Shown one piece after another: positions 35,606-44,259 of a DNA stretch of 64,000 bases. Location: assembly GCF_002834145.1 (NCBI RefSeq), contig NZ_PHNT01000001.1:519069-583068 (forward strand), written 5' to 3'. The notes beneath the pieces were generated by a model. That model was given only the letters and a program-made list of their open reading frames with translations, ran no database searches and was not told the origin of the DNA. The DNA comes from Roseovarius salinarum (GTDB lineage: Bacteria > Pseudomonadota > Alphaproteobacteria > Rhodobacterales > Rhodobacteraceae). Every line of letters starts with the position of its first letter. The first letter of the stretch is position 1. Both the position numbers and the translations under genes were made by a program.

Positions 35606-36565
35606 ATGTCCGTTCTGAGCAAACCGTATATGCACGACGAAGCCGCAGCCTTTGCGCATGTCGAGAGCATCATCTGGCCCGAGGGTCCGGTTTGCCCCCA
35701 TTGCGGCGTGGTGGACCGTGCCTATCGTCTTGAGGGTGTCCGCTCCAAGCCGAGCAAGAAGAACCCCGAGGGCGTCGAGCGTCACGGCCTGTGGAAGTGC
35801 CGCGAGTGCCGCAAGCAGTTCACGGTGCGCAAGGGCACCATCTTCGAGGAAAGCCACATCCCCATGCACAAGTGGCTGCAAGCCATTCACCTGATGGTGT
35901 CCAGCAAGAAGGGTATCAGTGCGCACCAACTGCACCGCGTGCTGGAAATCACCCACAAGAGCGCGTGGTTCATGGCGCATCGCATCCGCGAGTGTATGCG
36001 CGATGGTGCGCTGGCCCCGTTTGGCGGCAATGGCGGCTCGGTCGAGGTTGACGAGACGTTCATCGGCAAGGAGCCGGGCGTCACCAAGGCAAAGAACGCC
36101 CGTGGCGGCGCTCACAAGATGAAGGTGCTTACCCTCGTTGACCGCGATGCCAAGCGCGCCAAGAGTGTTGTCGTTGACGACCTCAAGAAATCCACCCTCG
36201 TTCCGATCCTGCGCGAGAACATCGCCAAGGAGGCTTTCGTTCTGACCGACGACGCGCGCCAGTATCAGGGCCTTGCCGCCAGCCCGGATTTCGCCGGTCA
36301 CGATTGGGTCAACCACAGTGCCGGTGAGTATGTGCGCCGCGAGGATCGCGAGGTTCACACCAACACCGTCGAAGGCTTCTACAGCATCTTCAAGCGCGGC
36401 ATGAAGGGCGTTTACCAGCACTGTGCCAAGAAGCACCTGCACCGCTACGCAGCGGAGTTCGATTTCCGTTACAATAACCGCTCCGCCAATGGCATTGAGG
36501 ACGCGGAGCGGGGCGAGATCGCGTTGCGCGGTGTAGTTGGCAAGCGACTGACATACGCAAGCTAG
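35606..36565 (+). CDS. IS1595 family transposase
   Basis: A 319-residue DDE-type transposase. An N-terminal zinc ribbon has CPHC and CREC; the catalytic part shows VEVDETFIGK, LTDDARQY and HTNTVEGFYSIFKRGMKGVY, with the acidic residues and Asn/Glu-Lys context of IS1595. The full length has no frameshift, so the element may still move. ATG 35606 follows AGGGAAAG. It reads inward from the left terminal repeat and ends in TAG. Confidence 0.95.
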   Translation: MSVLSKPYMHDEAAAFAHVESIIWPEGPVCPHCGVVDRAYRLEGVRSKPSKKNPEGVERHGLWKCRECRKQFTVRKGTIFEESHIPMHKWLQAIHLMVSSKKGISAHQLHRVLEITHKSAWFMAHRIRECMRDGALAPFGGNGGSVEVDETFIGKEPGVTKAKNARGGAHKMKVLTLVDRDAKRAKSVVVDDLKKSTLVPILRENIAKEAFVLTDDARQYQGLAASPDFAGHDWVNHSAGEYVRREDREVHTNTVEGFYSIFKRGMKGVYQHCAKKHLHRYAAEFDFRYNNRSANGIEDAERGEIALRGVVGKRLTYAS

Positions 36566-36695
36566 ACCTCTGATTCACGCCACGTCGAGTGCGTCAGCAA
36601 ACGCTTCACCGCAGATGAAAAGCGATTATATGATAGGGCGTGGTGGCACAAATCCTTGGAGGGGTCCGGTTCGCCGGTTGCGCCTACCACGCAAA

Positions 36696-36720
36696 GAGGG
36701 AGCGGCATTGCCACTCCCTC
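36696..36720. terminator. Bidirectional hairpin between transposase and passenger genes
   Basis: GAGGGAG (36696-36702) pairs with CTCCCTC (36714-36720) and an inner GGC/GCC closes an ATT loop. It lies between the convergent ends of the transposase and the minus-strand passenger operon. On the minus strand TTTGC follows. Position supports a shared terminator. Confidence 0.55.
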
Positions 36721-36740
36721 CAAGTTAAAAGGGTATGGAT

Positions 36741-36857
36741 TCAGAGTTCTATCCGGAACGCCTTTTTGCCATACCACTTGGCCCAAATTCTGCGACCATC
36801 TTTGGTCGTGATGTAGGGCCGGGAGACGACTTTCTTGTCGTCAGTCAAGTTGTCCAT
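36741..36857 (-). CDS. 38-residue passenger protein
   Basis: Short ORF starting MDNLTDDKKVVSRPYITT and ending YGKKAFRIEL, basic and aromatic-rich. An ideal AAGGAG lies eight bases before its ATG, much better than for most genes here. It follows the winged-helix gene on the same strand and ends before the shared hairpin. I cannot name a family, though small proteins with a KDGRRI-x4-YGKKAF-like pattern accompany other mobile elements in my recollection. Possibly a translation- or DNA-binding accessory of the element. Confidence 0.6.
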   Translation of the reverse strand: MDNLTDDKKVVSRPYITTKDGRRIWAKWYGKKAFRIEL

Positions 36858-36948
36858 GGGGAAATCTCCTTTATGGACGTGTGCCGCCCCCCTAGTCGGC
36901 TTCCTACGGCTGATAGACTGGGGGGGGCGGACCCTCTCAGCAGCTACC

Positions 36949-37359
36949 TCATGGTGCTACCCGGGGTTGGAGAGGGTGAACAGTGCCACCCTGTTTTTCG
37001 GAATGTTCGTTTAGGCGGTAAGCGTGCCCGTCATGAGAAACAACGCCGTCGCCCTTCAAGCGCGACAGGAGGCTAGACACGGAGCCACGCTCTAGCGAAA
37101 CCCCTCTCTGTGCCGCCATTTCTACGGCTTTGATAGCGTTCAGACCGCTGGGGCCGGCTTCTTCAAGAAGCTCTAAGACTGTAGTTTTGACGCTTCCCTT
37201 TTTGGCCCTGGCCGCAGCAGGTGCAGGGACCTCGTCAAGAAGCTCCAAGAGCATCTCCTCTTTCGCTTTGAGTTTGTCGATCTCAAGCTGGTGCTTGGCG
37301 ATCTCCTGCTTGATTTCTTCAAGCCGAGACCGCAGGTCTGTAATAGATGGGCGCGGCAT
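36949..37359 (-). CDS. Coiled-coil winged-helix passenger protein
   Basis: A 136-residue protein: an N-terminal coiled coil (about 8-42, LRSRLEEIKQEIAKHQLEID) then an Ala-rich linker and a winged-helix domain (about 55-118, VLELLEEAGPSGLNAIKAVE, then VSSLLSRLKGDGVVSHDGHA). It looks like a dimeric DNA-binding regulator. AGGAGGA precedes its ATG. The gene begins 17 bases after the 3' end of the suppressor-type tRNA on the same strand, so both are probably on one transcript. Target unknown; regulation of the tRNA-passenger unit is an obvious possibility. Confidence 0.75.
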   Translation of the reverse strand: MPRPSITDLRSRLEEIKQEIAKHQLEIDKLKAKEEMLLELLDEVPAPAAARAKKGSVKTTVLELLEEAGPSGLNAIKAVEMAAQRGVSLERGSVSSLLSRLKGDGVVSHDGHAYRLNEHSEKQGGTVHPLQPRVAP

Positions 37360-37375
37360 GGCGTCCTCCTGTGTG

Positions 37376-37462
37376 TGGTGGCCCCGGCGGGATTTGAACC
37401 CGCATACCTTGGAGGGGTGACCGTTTTAAAGACGGTTGCGTCTACCGTTCCGCCACGGGGCC
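37376..37462 (-). tRNA. Predicted ochre suppressor tRNA, leucine type (anticodon TTA)
   Basis: A complete class II tRNA. Acceptor GGCCCCG pairs with CGGGGCC, discriminator A and an encoded CCA follow. D-stem GCG/CGC with AACGGTAGA in the loop is typical of tRNA-Leu. The anticodon stem ACCGT/ACGGT is perfect and closes CTTTAAA, so positions 34-36 are TTA, which reads UAA stop codons. Ordinary alphaproteobacterial tRNA-Leu(TAA) has loop CTTAAAA instead. The T-arm GCGGG-TTCAAAT-CCCGC is perfect and the variable arm is 16 nt. A73 and the class II arm favour charging by leucyl-tRNA synthetase. All features of a functional tRNA are kept, inside an active-looking transposon. Confidence 0.88.
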
Positions 37463-37493
37463 TATGTTGTGGGTGGCAAAGCCACCGATACGA

Positions 37494-37525
37494 TTTATAG
37501 TGGGCTGTGCGGCTCTGAGCGTCAA
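37494..37525 (-). promoter_or_regulatory. Candidate promoter of the suppressor tRNA operon
   Basis: Minus strand: TTGACG (37525-37520) and TATAAAT starting at 37499, 20 bases apart, or 17 to the overlapping CACTAT. Downstream a perfect GGTGGC-AAA-GCCACC hairpin (37472-37486) lies nine bases before the tRNA 5' end and may shape the leader for RNase P. Confidence 0.45.
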
Positions 37526-37574
37526 GAGCGCAGCGCGTTATTCAATAAACGCGGGAAAGTTGGAGCGTAATCAA

Positions 37575-37796
37575 ATGGTTGCAAACTACAGAAAGCAAAA
37601 CGGCCATGAAAACGAGTTGACGGATGGGGAAGAATCCAAAACCGGGGTCGAATCAGACGACCCTCAATCCCAACTCGACAAGTTCAAGGAAGCCGCCCGC
37701 CAGCTAGAGACGGACGACGACGAAGAGCGGTTTGAGGAAAAGCTGAAGAAGCTCGTGAAGAAGAAAGTTAAGCCTGCCCCCAAAGGGCGTGAATAG
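37575..37796 (+). CDS. 73-residue charged passenger protein
   Basis: Highly charged small protein: an acidic middle (DKFKEAARQLETDDDEERFE) and a lysine-rich end (KLKKLVKKKVKPAPKGRE), likely one long helix. No family recognised. ATG 37575 has only a weak GGAG upstream. Its last 29 bases overlap the end of the 229-residue gene on the other strand. Ends in TAG. Confidence 0.5.
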   Translation: MVANYRKQNGHENELTDGEESKTGVESDDPQSQLDKFKEAARQLETDDDEERFEEKLKKLVKKKVKPAPKGRE

Positions 37797-38457
37797 TCCG
37801 GCAGGCGGCCTCCATGTCGCTCATGCGCCTTGTGCTGGCACTTGGAGCGGGGAACACCTGACCGTGCCTTACGTCAATCGCAAGGCATAGCCGGTTGGTA
37901 GGTTCGCGATTTGTGGGGTTGTTTTGGTCAAGATGCATTCGCATCAAGGTGGCCACGTAACGTCCCATGTCCCCTCTGCGAGCGCCATCATCTTGAGACA
38001 TTCGCAAGAGGGCGCCGCCTATTTGGTCCACGCCTTGCCGCCTGCCGTGCACCCATAAGTCTGCTCGAACCGAAATTTCCACGCCAGCGATCACAAGCTT
38101 TGGCTGCGAGTGCGGGGCTTCTACGAACTGGTAGCTTGCAAGTTGGTTTGACATGCCCCTTATTGCGCGGATGACTTCGATCGACTGACGCGCATCATCC
38201 TGCCTCAGGTCGCTTTCTGCGGGGTCTTCTGCCCTCTGTTCAAACATTGTTTCCGCGTCATTTAGGGGATTCACGCGCCGCTGCATGTCGGCTAGAAATG
38301 ACCGCACTGGGGGACGCACGTCCTTATAGCGTGTGATGACATAAGTCTGCGGTTCTGCTGCTCGTCTGATGATGCCCATTCGGGCCGTGTCAGACGAAAC
38401 CATATACAGAGCAAGTTCGTTCGCAGAAACGCGTGGGCTTGAAGGGGAGCGAGCCAT
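37768..38457 (-). CDS. 229-residue passenger protein ending in UAA
   Basis: Unrecognised protein. Visible parts: an N-terminal SANELALYMVSSDTARMGII, a middle with LVIAGVEISVRADLWVHGRR that resembles the beta-strand pair of PD-(D/E)XK nucleases, and helical C-terminus. The nuclease likeness is a guess. ATG 38457 overlaps the start of the 79-residue gene on the other strand (shared CATG). It is the only gene in the element that I find ending in TAA, the codon the element's tRNA should read; readthrough would add about 28 residues to a TGA within the antisense of the 73-residue gene. Confidence 0.6.
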   Translation of the reverse strand: MARSPSSPRVSANELALYMVSSDTARMGIIRRAAEPQTYVITRYKDVRPPVRSFLADMQRRVNPLNDAETMFEQRAEDPAESDLRQDDARQSIEVIRAIRGMSNQLASYQFVEAPHSQPKLVIAGVEISVRADLWVHGRRQGVDQIGGALLRMSQDDGARRGDMGRYVATLMRMHLDQNNPTNREPTNRLCLAIDVRHGQVFPAPSASTRRMSDMEAACRTIHALWGQA

Positions 38458-38695
38458 GATAGAGGGTTTCCTCGGAACTGCAAAAATTGACAACTATAGG
38501 TCAATCCATATCGCAGAACTGTCGCGTCAGTCCATCATAGACAGCCAGGCGGAACACCTTGGTTTTGGGGGCTACTTCCTGTTTGAGACCAAAGACGGCA
38601 ACAAGGGCCGAGGTATCAAGGTTCTAGCCCGCGTGGCATCGCTAGACGCCGCTTTTGACATGCTCGACCTTTGGCGCTTTCGGCCTTCCGCCTGA
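38456..38695 (+). CDS. 79-residue passenger protein
   Basis: Small protein opening MIEGFLGTAKIDNYRSI, with AEHLGFGGYFLFETKD and a C-terminal helix. No family recognised; it looks like a compact alpha/beta protein. GGGGAG lies at good distance before ATG 38456. It diverges from the 229-residue gene with start codons overlapping in CATG, so each gene's upstream region lies in the other's coding sequence. Ends 15 bases before the right terminal repeat. Confidence 0.6.
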   Translation: MIEGFLGTAKIDNYRSIHIAELSRQSIIDSQAEHLGFGGYFLFETKDGNKGRGIKVLARVASLDAAFDMLDLWRFRPSA

Positions 38696-38709
38696 GCAAA
38701 TCAGAGCGC

Positions 38710-38734
38710 GGGTTTGTCAAATATACAATCGCCC
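38710..38734 (-). repeat. Right terminal inverted repeat of the IS1595-family element
   Basis: Exact inverse of 35536-35560; ends ...CAATCGCCC and is followed by TTTTTT, matching the six T before the left end. Confidence 0.95.
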
Positions 38735-38774
38735 TTTTTTGCAAGAAGGTCTGGGTTCGCCGCCGGGCAGTCGG

Positions 38775-39638
38775 TCATTCCAGAAGAAAGGCGAAGCGGT
38801 CGCGCAGGCGCTGCCAGCTGTCCTCGTCCGGGGCCGTCAGCAGGTAGCCCTCGGTCACGCCGGCGTCGTAGTCGCGCCCGTCCATCAGCCGTGCCACGCC
38901 ACCCGCCTGCCGGCAGGCCAGCACGCCGGCGGCGTGGTCCCAGGGGTTCAGAACGCCCGACAGGCAGAAATCCATGCCCCCCTGCGCCAGCGTGCGATAT
39001 TCGTGGCACGAACAGCGCAGCATGCTTGTGCGGGCGAACTCGGGCAGGGCGGCGGCCATGGCGGCGCGCTTGTCCTCGGGCAGCAGGTAAAGATGGATGA
39101 AACCCGACAGGTCGCGCAGCGCGCCGCCACCGCCCATGCGCAGCGGCCGTTCCGCCCCGCCGGTCCGTGCCAGGTGTGTCCGCTCGCCCTCGCGCGCGAC
39201 GATCCAGTCGTCGATCACCGGGTCGTAAAGCAACCCGAACACCGGCCGGCCGAACCGAGTGATCGCCACGATCACCCCGAACAGCGGCAGCCCGTGGGCG
39301 AAGTTCCACGTGCCGTCCAGCGGGTCGATGACGACGGCGAGCTCGGCGGCGGCGATCTCGTCGCGCAGGGCCGCGCGGCCGGCCACGGCTTCCTCGCCCA
39401 CGACCAATGCGTGCGGCAGCATCCGTTGCACGCCGCGCGCCAGCATGGCCTCGGCGGCGTGGTCGGCTTCCGTCACCAGGTCCTGGGCCGAGGACTTGGC
39501 CGAGATGTCGGCGTGGCCGAGGTTGCGGAACCGCGGCATGATCTCGGCCCGCGCGGCGCGGCGCACGAGATTGATCAGCGCGGTTTCCTGCGCCCGGCTC
39601 AGCGGTGCGGTCAGGGGGATGGGCAGGCTGTCGGGCAT
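38775..39638 (-). CDS. Inositol monophosphatase family protein
   Basis: A 287-residue Mg-dependent phosphatase of the IMPase/FBPase/CysQ fold. Metal ligands: LVTEADHAAE, GEEAV and DPLDGTWNF, plus WDHAAGVLACRQAGG near the end. It could act on inositol phosphate, 3'-phosphoadenosine phosphate or a sugar phosphate; sequence alone does not decide. ATG 39638 follows AAGGGA. Before the transposon arrived its 3' end faced the gcv terminator about 40 bases away. Confidence 0.9.
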   Translation of the reverse strand: MPDSLPIPLTAPLSRAQETALINLVRRAARAEIMPRFRNLGHADISAKSSAQDLVTEADHAAEAMLARGVQRMLPHALVVGEEAVAGRAALRDEIAAAELAVVIDPLDGTWNFAHGLPLFGVIVAITRFGRPVFGLLYDPVIDDWIVAREGERTHLARTGGAERPLRMGGGGALRDLSGFIHLYLLPEDKRAAMAAALPEFARTSMLRCSCHEYRTLAQGGMDFCLSGVLNPWDHAAGVLACRQAGGVARLMDGRDYDAGVTEGYLLTAPDEDSWQRLRDRFAFLLE

Positions 39639-39757
39639 GGGCGATTCCCTTGGTGTCGGGGTTGGCCCAAGGGGTTCCATGATGGCCCGGCGGAATCAAC
39701 GCGCCTCCGGGCCGCAGCCTGCCGGGCCGGCCGGGAGGCGCCGAATGCCGGCCGCTT

Positions 39758-40225
39758 TCAGCAGCCCCCGGGGGAGGCCCTGAAATAGGACGTGATCGTG
39801 CCCCGTTTCTTGTGGGTGTCGGGGTCGTAGTTCTTGATGTGGAACTTCATGTGCTCGCGGACGCCGCCGCCCAGGTGGCGCCCGGAGAAGGTGAAGGTGT
39901 ATTGCTGGTTGACGGAACTGTAGGATTTGCTGGCGAACCAGTAATTCTGGCCGTTGTAATATGTGCCGCGCTGCAGCTTTCGGGTGAAGGAGCCGCATTT
40001 GCCGTTATTGCAATTGGTGATCCGCACGCCGCAGCTGCGGTAGCCGTCATTGTAGAAATGTACCGACTTGGTGACCCGGTCGGAATGGGTCGTCACGTAG
40101 CAGCCCACGGGACTGTGGTTGCAGGCAAAGACCTGCGTGCCACCGGTTTGGGCCTGGGCGGTGGCCTGGCCGGCGCAGAACAGGCCGAGCGCCAGGAGGG
40201 CGGGTTTCAAAGGGGATGCTTGCAT
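39758..40225 (-). CDS. Small secreted cysteine-containing protein
   Basis: A 155-residue protein with a signal peptide (MQASPLKPALLALGLF...ATAQA) and a beta-rich mature part bearing cysteines in FACNHSPVGCY, CGVRITNCNNGKC and a final C. No family recognised; may be a periplasmic or secreted adhesin-like or inhibitor-like module. ATG 40225 follows GGAG. Confidence 0.65.
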   Translation of the reverse strand: MQASPLKPALLALGLFCAGQATAQAQTGGTQVFACNHSPVGCYVTTHSDRVTKSVHFYNDGYRSCGVRITNCNNGKCGSFTRKLQRGTYYNGQNYWFASKSYSSVNQQYTFTFSGRHLGGGVREHMKFHIKNYDPDTHKKRGTITSYFRASPGGC

Positions 40226-40318
40226 TTTTCTGCTCCGGTCGCACAGGAAGGGTTGAGCCCTCTGCATCGTGGCATGGGGGCAGCCCGGCACCCCCCAAAT
40301 GGAGGGGGCGGGCCAGCC

Positions 40319-42834
40319 CTAGTCCTGTGCCCTGAGCACCCGCGCGGGGCGCGCCGAGATGGGCCCCCAGGCAAAGGCGAGCCCGGCCAGAAGGCTGATC
40401 GTCGCCCCGCCCGCGACGACCAGCACCGCCGGGCCCCAGGCGATTTCGAAGCCGGTTTCCATCACGTAGTGGCTGACGGCCCAGCCGCCGGCAAGGCCCG
40501 CGCCGAGGGCCACCAGCCCCGCCGCCATGCCGAGAAGGCCCGAGCGCAGGGCAAGCCCGGAGAGGATGCGCGCGCGGGTGGCACCGAGGGTCTTCAGGAT
40601 TGCCGCCTCGTAACTGCGCGCGCGCTGGTCGGCGGCGGCCGCGCCGATGAGCACGAGGAAACCGGTCAGCAGCGTGGCCGCCGCGCCCCAGGCCGTGGCC
40701 GCGGCCAGCCCCGCCAGAAGGTCCGAGACCCGGTCGATGGCGTCGCCCACCCGGATTGCGGTGACGTTCGGGAACATGTCCGTCACATCGCGAAGGATCG
40801 CGCCCGCGGCCCCGTCATCGGCGTAGACCGTGGCGATGAAGCTGTGCGGGGCGCCTTCCAGCGCGGCGGGGTTCATGGCCATGATGAAGCCCATCGAGGC
40901 GGTCGAGAAATCGACCTCGCGCAGGCTGGTCAGCTCCGCGGTGATGTCACGGCCCAGGATGTTCACGGTGATCTCGTCGCCAAGGGCAAGCCCCATCTCG
41001 CGCGCCTCCTCGGCGGCGAAGCTGACCTGTGGATGCCCGGCATATCCCGGCCCCCACCAGTCGCCCGCCACGATCCGGGTGGTTTCGGGCTTGGTGCCGG
41101 CGTAGGTCACGCCCCTGTCGCCTTGCAGGACCCAGTGGTCGCCGGCGACCTCGCGCGCGGCCCGGCCGTTGATCTGCGTGATGATCCCGCGCAGCATCGG
41201 CGCGCTTTCGATCCGGCTGACGGCCGGGTCGCCTTGCAGCCGGTCGCGGAAGCCGTCCATCTGGTTCTTCTGCAGGTCGAGGAAGAAGAACGTCGGCGCC
41301 TTTTCGGGCAAATCAGCCGCGATGGCGCGGCGCAGGTTGCCGTCGATCTGGCCCACGGCCGCCAGCACCGAAAGCCCCAGTCCCAGCGACAGCACGGCCG
41401 GTGCCGTCGCGTTGCCCGGCCCGCCGATCGCCGCCAGCGCCCACGCCAGCGCGGGGCGGCGGCGCGACAGCGGGCGCAGGGCGCGCGACACCCGGCGCAC
41501 GGCGGTGGCGGCCAGCGCCAGCAGAACCAGCGCACCGGCGATCCCGCCCGCCGTCCAGAGCGTGAGGGCAAGGTTGCCCGAGAACCAGACCGCCAGCGCC
41601 AGCAGGGCCGCGACAAGCGCGAAGGTGAGCGCCCGCCAGGGCCAACGCGGCACGCCGGGAACGCCGGCCATCGCATCGCGGAACAGCGCGGCGGCGCGGA
41701 CGTCCTGCGCGCGCGCCAACGGCCAGAGCGTGGAGATCAGCACCGCGAGCGTGCCGTAGGCCGCGGCCTCGGCCAGCGGGCCGGGGTGGAGCGCGAAGCG
41801 CGCGGGCACGGGCAGCCGCGCCTCGATCAGCGGTGCGAGCACGACGGGCAGCGCGCCGCCCAGCGCCAGACCGGCCGTCAGCCCGGCAAGGCCCATGATG
41901 CCGGTCTGGATGAAATAGGTGGCGAAAACCGTGCCGCGCCCGGCGCCCAGCGTGCGCAGGGTGGCGATCACCTCGGTCTTGGCGGCGAGATACGCGCGCA
42001 CGGCCGCGAAGATGCCGACACCGCCCACCGCGAGCCCGGACAACCCGACGAGCACGAGGAAGGACCCCAGCCGGTCCACGAACTCGGCCACCCCGGGCGC
42101 GCCGTTGCGCGCGTCGCGCCAGCGCATGCCGCTGTCGCGGAACCGGTCCTCGGCGGCGCGCTGCAATGCGCCGAGGTCCGTGCCCTCTGGCAGTTCAAGC
42201 CTGTATTTCGTCGAGAACAGCGTGCCGGGCGCCAGCAGGCCTGAGCCGTCAAGCGCCTTCGTCCGCACGATCGTGCGTGGCCCCAGCCCGAAACCGCCCG
42301 CCGCGTCGTCGGGTTCGTGGCGCAGCTCGGCCGTCAGCCGGAAGGACTGCTCGCCAAGGCGGAAGGTTTCGCCGACCTCGAGCGCCAGCCGCTCGACCAG
42401 CGCCGGGTCCATCACGGCGCCGGGCAGGTCGTCCCGGCCGGCCAGGGCCGTGTCCAGCGGCATGTCCGGGTCCAGCCGGACCCTGCCCAGCAGGGGATAG
42501 GCGTCATCGACGGCCTTCACCTGCGTCAGCCCGCGCGCGTCGTCGCCGGCCACCGCCATGGAGCGGAACTCGACCACCTCGGAGACCCTGTTGGCGGTCT
42601 CCTCCATCCATGCCCGTTCCGCGGCCTCGGCGAAGCGGTAGGTGAAGGTCAGTTCGGCGTCACCGCCCAGCAGCGCCGCGCCCTCGGCGGCAAGCCCGCG
42701 CGCGATGCTTTCGCGCACCGTGCCCACGGCGGCGATGGCCGCCACGCCCAGGATCACGCAGCCAAGGAAGATGCCGAAGCCCCGCAGGCCGCCCCGCAAC
42801 TCGCGGCCGGCCAGACGGGCGGCCAGGGGCAGTT

Positions 42835-42838
<4 letters not shown>
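40319..42838 (-). CDS. ybbP: ABC transporter permease, YbbP/FtsX type
   Basis: An 839-residue membrane protein with two MacB-like periplasmic regions and FtsX (ABC3_permease) domains (around 240-390 and 700-835, e.g. GLSGLAVGGVGIFAAVRAYL and KTLGATRARILSGLALRSGL). Works with the ATPase encoded just upstream; the start codon overlaps the ATPase stop (ATGA). The pair is the YbbA-YbbP transporter; its substrate is not known, with lipid or lipoprotein extraction suggested for relatives. Ends in TAG. Confidence 0.9.
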
Positions 42839-43522
<684 letters not shown>

Positions 43523-43524
<2 letters not shown>

Positions 43525-44209
43525 GTTTTGGCGCCTGATCGCAATGGGTTGGTCAGCATATGGGCCCGCCCTGCTGCGCGGCAAGGTGGCCGCGGCGTTT
43601 CTTTTGCTGGCCGCGCCGCTCTGGGCGGGGCCGGTGACGGTGGTGGCGCTGGGCGACAGCCTCACGCAGGGCTACGGCCTCCCGCGCGAAGAGGGCTTCG
43701 TGCCGCGGCTTCAGGGCTGGCTCGACGACCGCGGGGTCGAGGCGAAGATCGTCAATGCCGGCGTGTCGGGCGACACGACCGCCGGCGGTGCCGCCCGCGT
43801 GGACTGGAGCCTGACCGATGAGGTCGACGCGATGATCGTTGCACTGGGCGGCAACGACATGTTGCGCGGCATCGACCCGGCGGTCAGCCGCGCCAACCTG
43901 CGCGAGATCCTGCAGGCCGGCCGCGATCACGGCGTTGCCATGCTGCTTGTGGGCATGGAGGCGCCGGGCAACTACGGGGCCGACTACAAGGCGGCCTTCG
44001 ACGCGATGTACCCGGAACTGGCGGACCGGTTCGGTACACTTTACCACGAGAATTTCTTCAAGGGCCTGCCGACGGACGAGCCGCGGGCGATGCAGGCGTT
44101 TTTCCAGCCCGACGGCATTCACCCGAACGCGCGGGGCGTGGCGCGCATCGTCGCGGCGATGGGGCCGAAGGTGCGCGCCCTGATCGAACGGGCCCGCGCG
44201 CCGGAATGA
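43523..44209 (+). CDS. tesA: Arylesterase / thioesterase I-like SGNH hydrolase
   Basis: A 228-residue secreted lipase-like enzyme. The signal segment (AYGPALLRGKVAAAFLLLAA) precedes the SGNH blocks: GDSLTQGYGL (Ser), NAGVSGDTT (Gly), VALGGNDML (Asn) and DGIHPNARG (Asp-His). Likely hydrolyses acyl-thioesters, lysophospholipids or aryl esters in the periplasm. Start 43523 shares CATG with ybbA; ATG 43544 is an alternative with no obvious ribosome-binding site. Confidence 0.9.
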
Positions 44210-44234
44210 AAAAAGGGGCCCACGTCGGGGCCCC
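44209..44234 (-). terminator. Terminator of the cold shock gene
   Basis: GGGGCCC (44215-44221) pairs with GGGCCCC (44228-44234); on the minus strand it is followed by six T. It also closes the convergent tesA-like gene. Confidence 0.85.
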
Positions 44235-44259
44235 TTCCGGTCATCGCTTGCGCGGCCGG

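Larger units (their letters stand above)
35536..38734 (+). mobile_element. IS1595-family transposon with passenger genes and a suppressor tRNA
   Basis: A 3199-bp element bounded by perfect 25-bp inverted repeats (35536-35560 and 38710-38734; outermost bases GGGCGATTGTATATTTGACA). Six T flank both ends (35530-35535 and 38735-38740), consistent with a target duplication within the T-tract of the gcv terminator; the family more often duplicates 8 bp. Contents: an IS1595-type transposase, a bidirectional hairpin, a 38-residue ORF, a coiled-coil winged-helix gene, a tRNA with anticodon TTA, and three further small genes, two with overlapping starts. Passenger genes are known in IS1595 subgroups. 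Codon use and base composition are less GC-rich than the chromosome around it. Confidence 0.93.

Noticed and set aside
36562..36708. 48-codon minus-strand frame after a GGAGG
   Set aside because: Its start lies inside the shared hairpin and it runs antisense into the transposase stop; no protein-like features.
36735..37076. 113-codon plus-strand frame in the transposon
   Set aside because: Antisense to the 38-residue and winged-helix genes, which have far better start signals.
37376..37462. Ordinary tRNA-Leu with anticodon TAA
   Set aside because: Shifting the loop by one base to TTTAAAA leaves no pairing in the anticodon stem, whereas CTTTAAA is closed by five perfect pairs and the D-arm spacing agrees.
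35528..38742. 8-bp target duplication usual for IS1595 elements
   Set aside because: The flanking octamers differ (CCTTTTTT against TTTTTTGC); only the six T match, so 6 bp or an ambiguous T-tract placement is reported.
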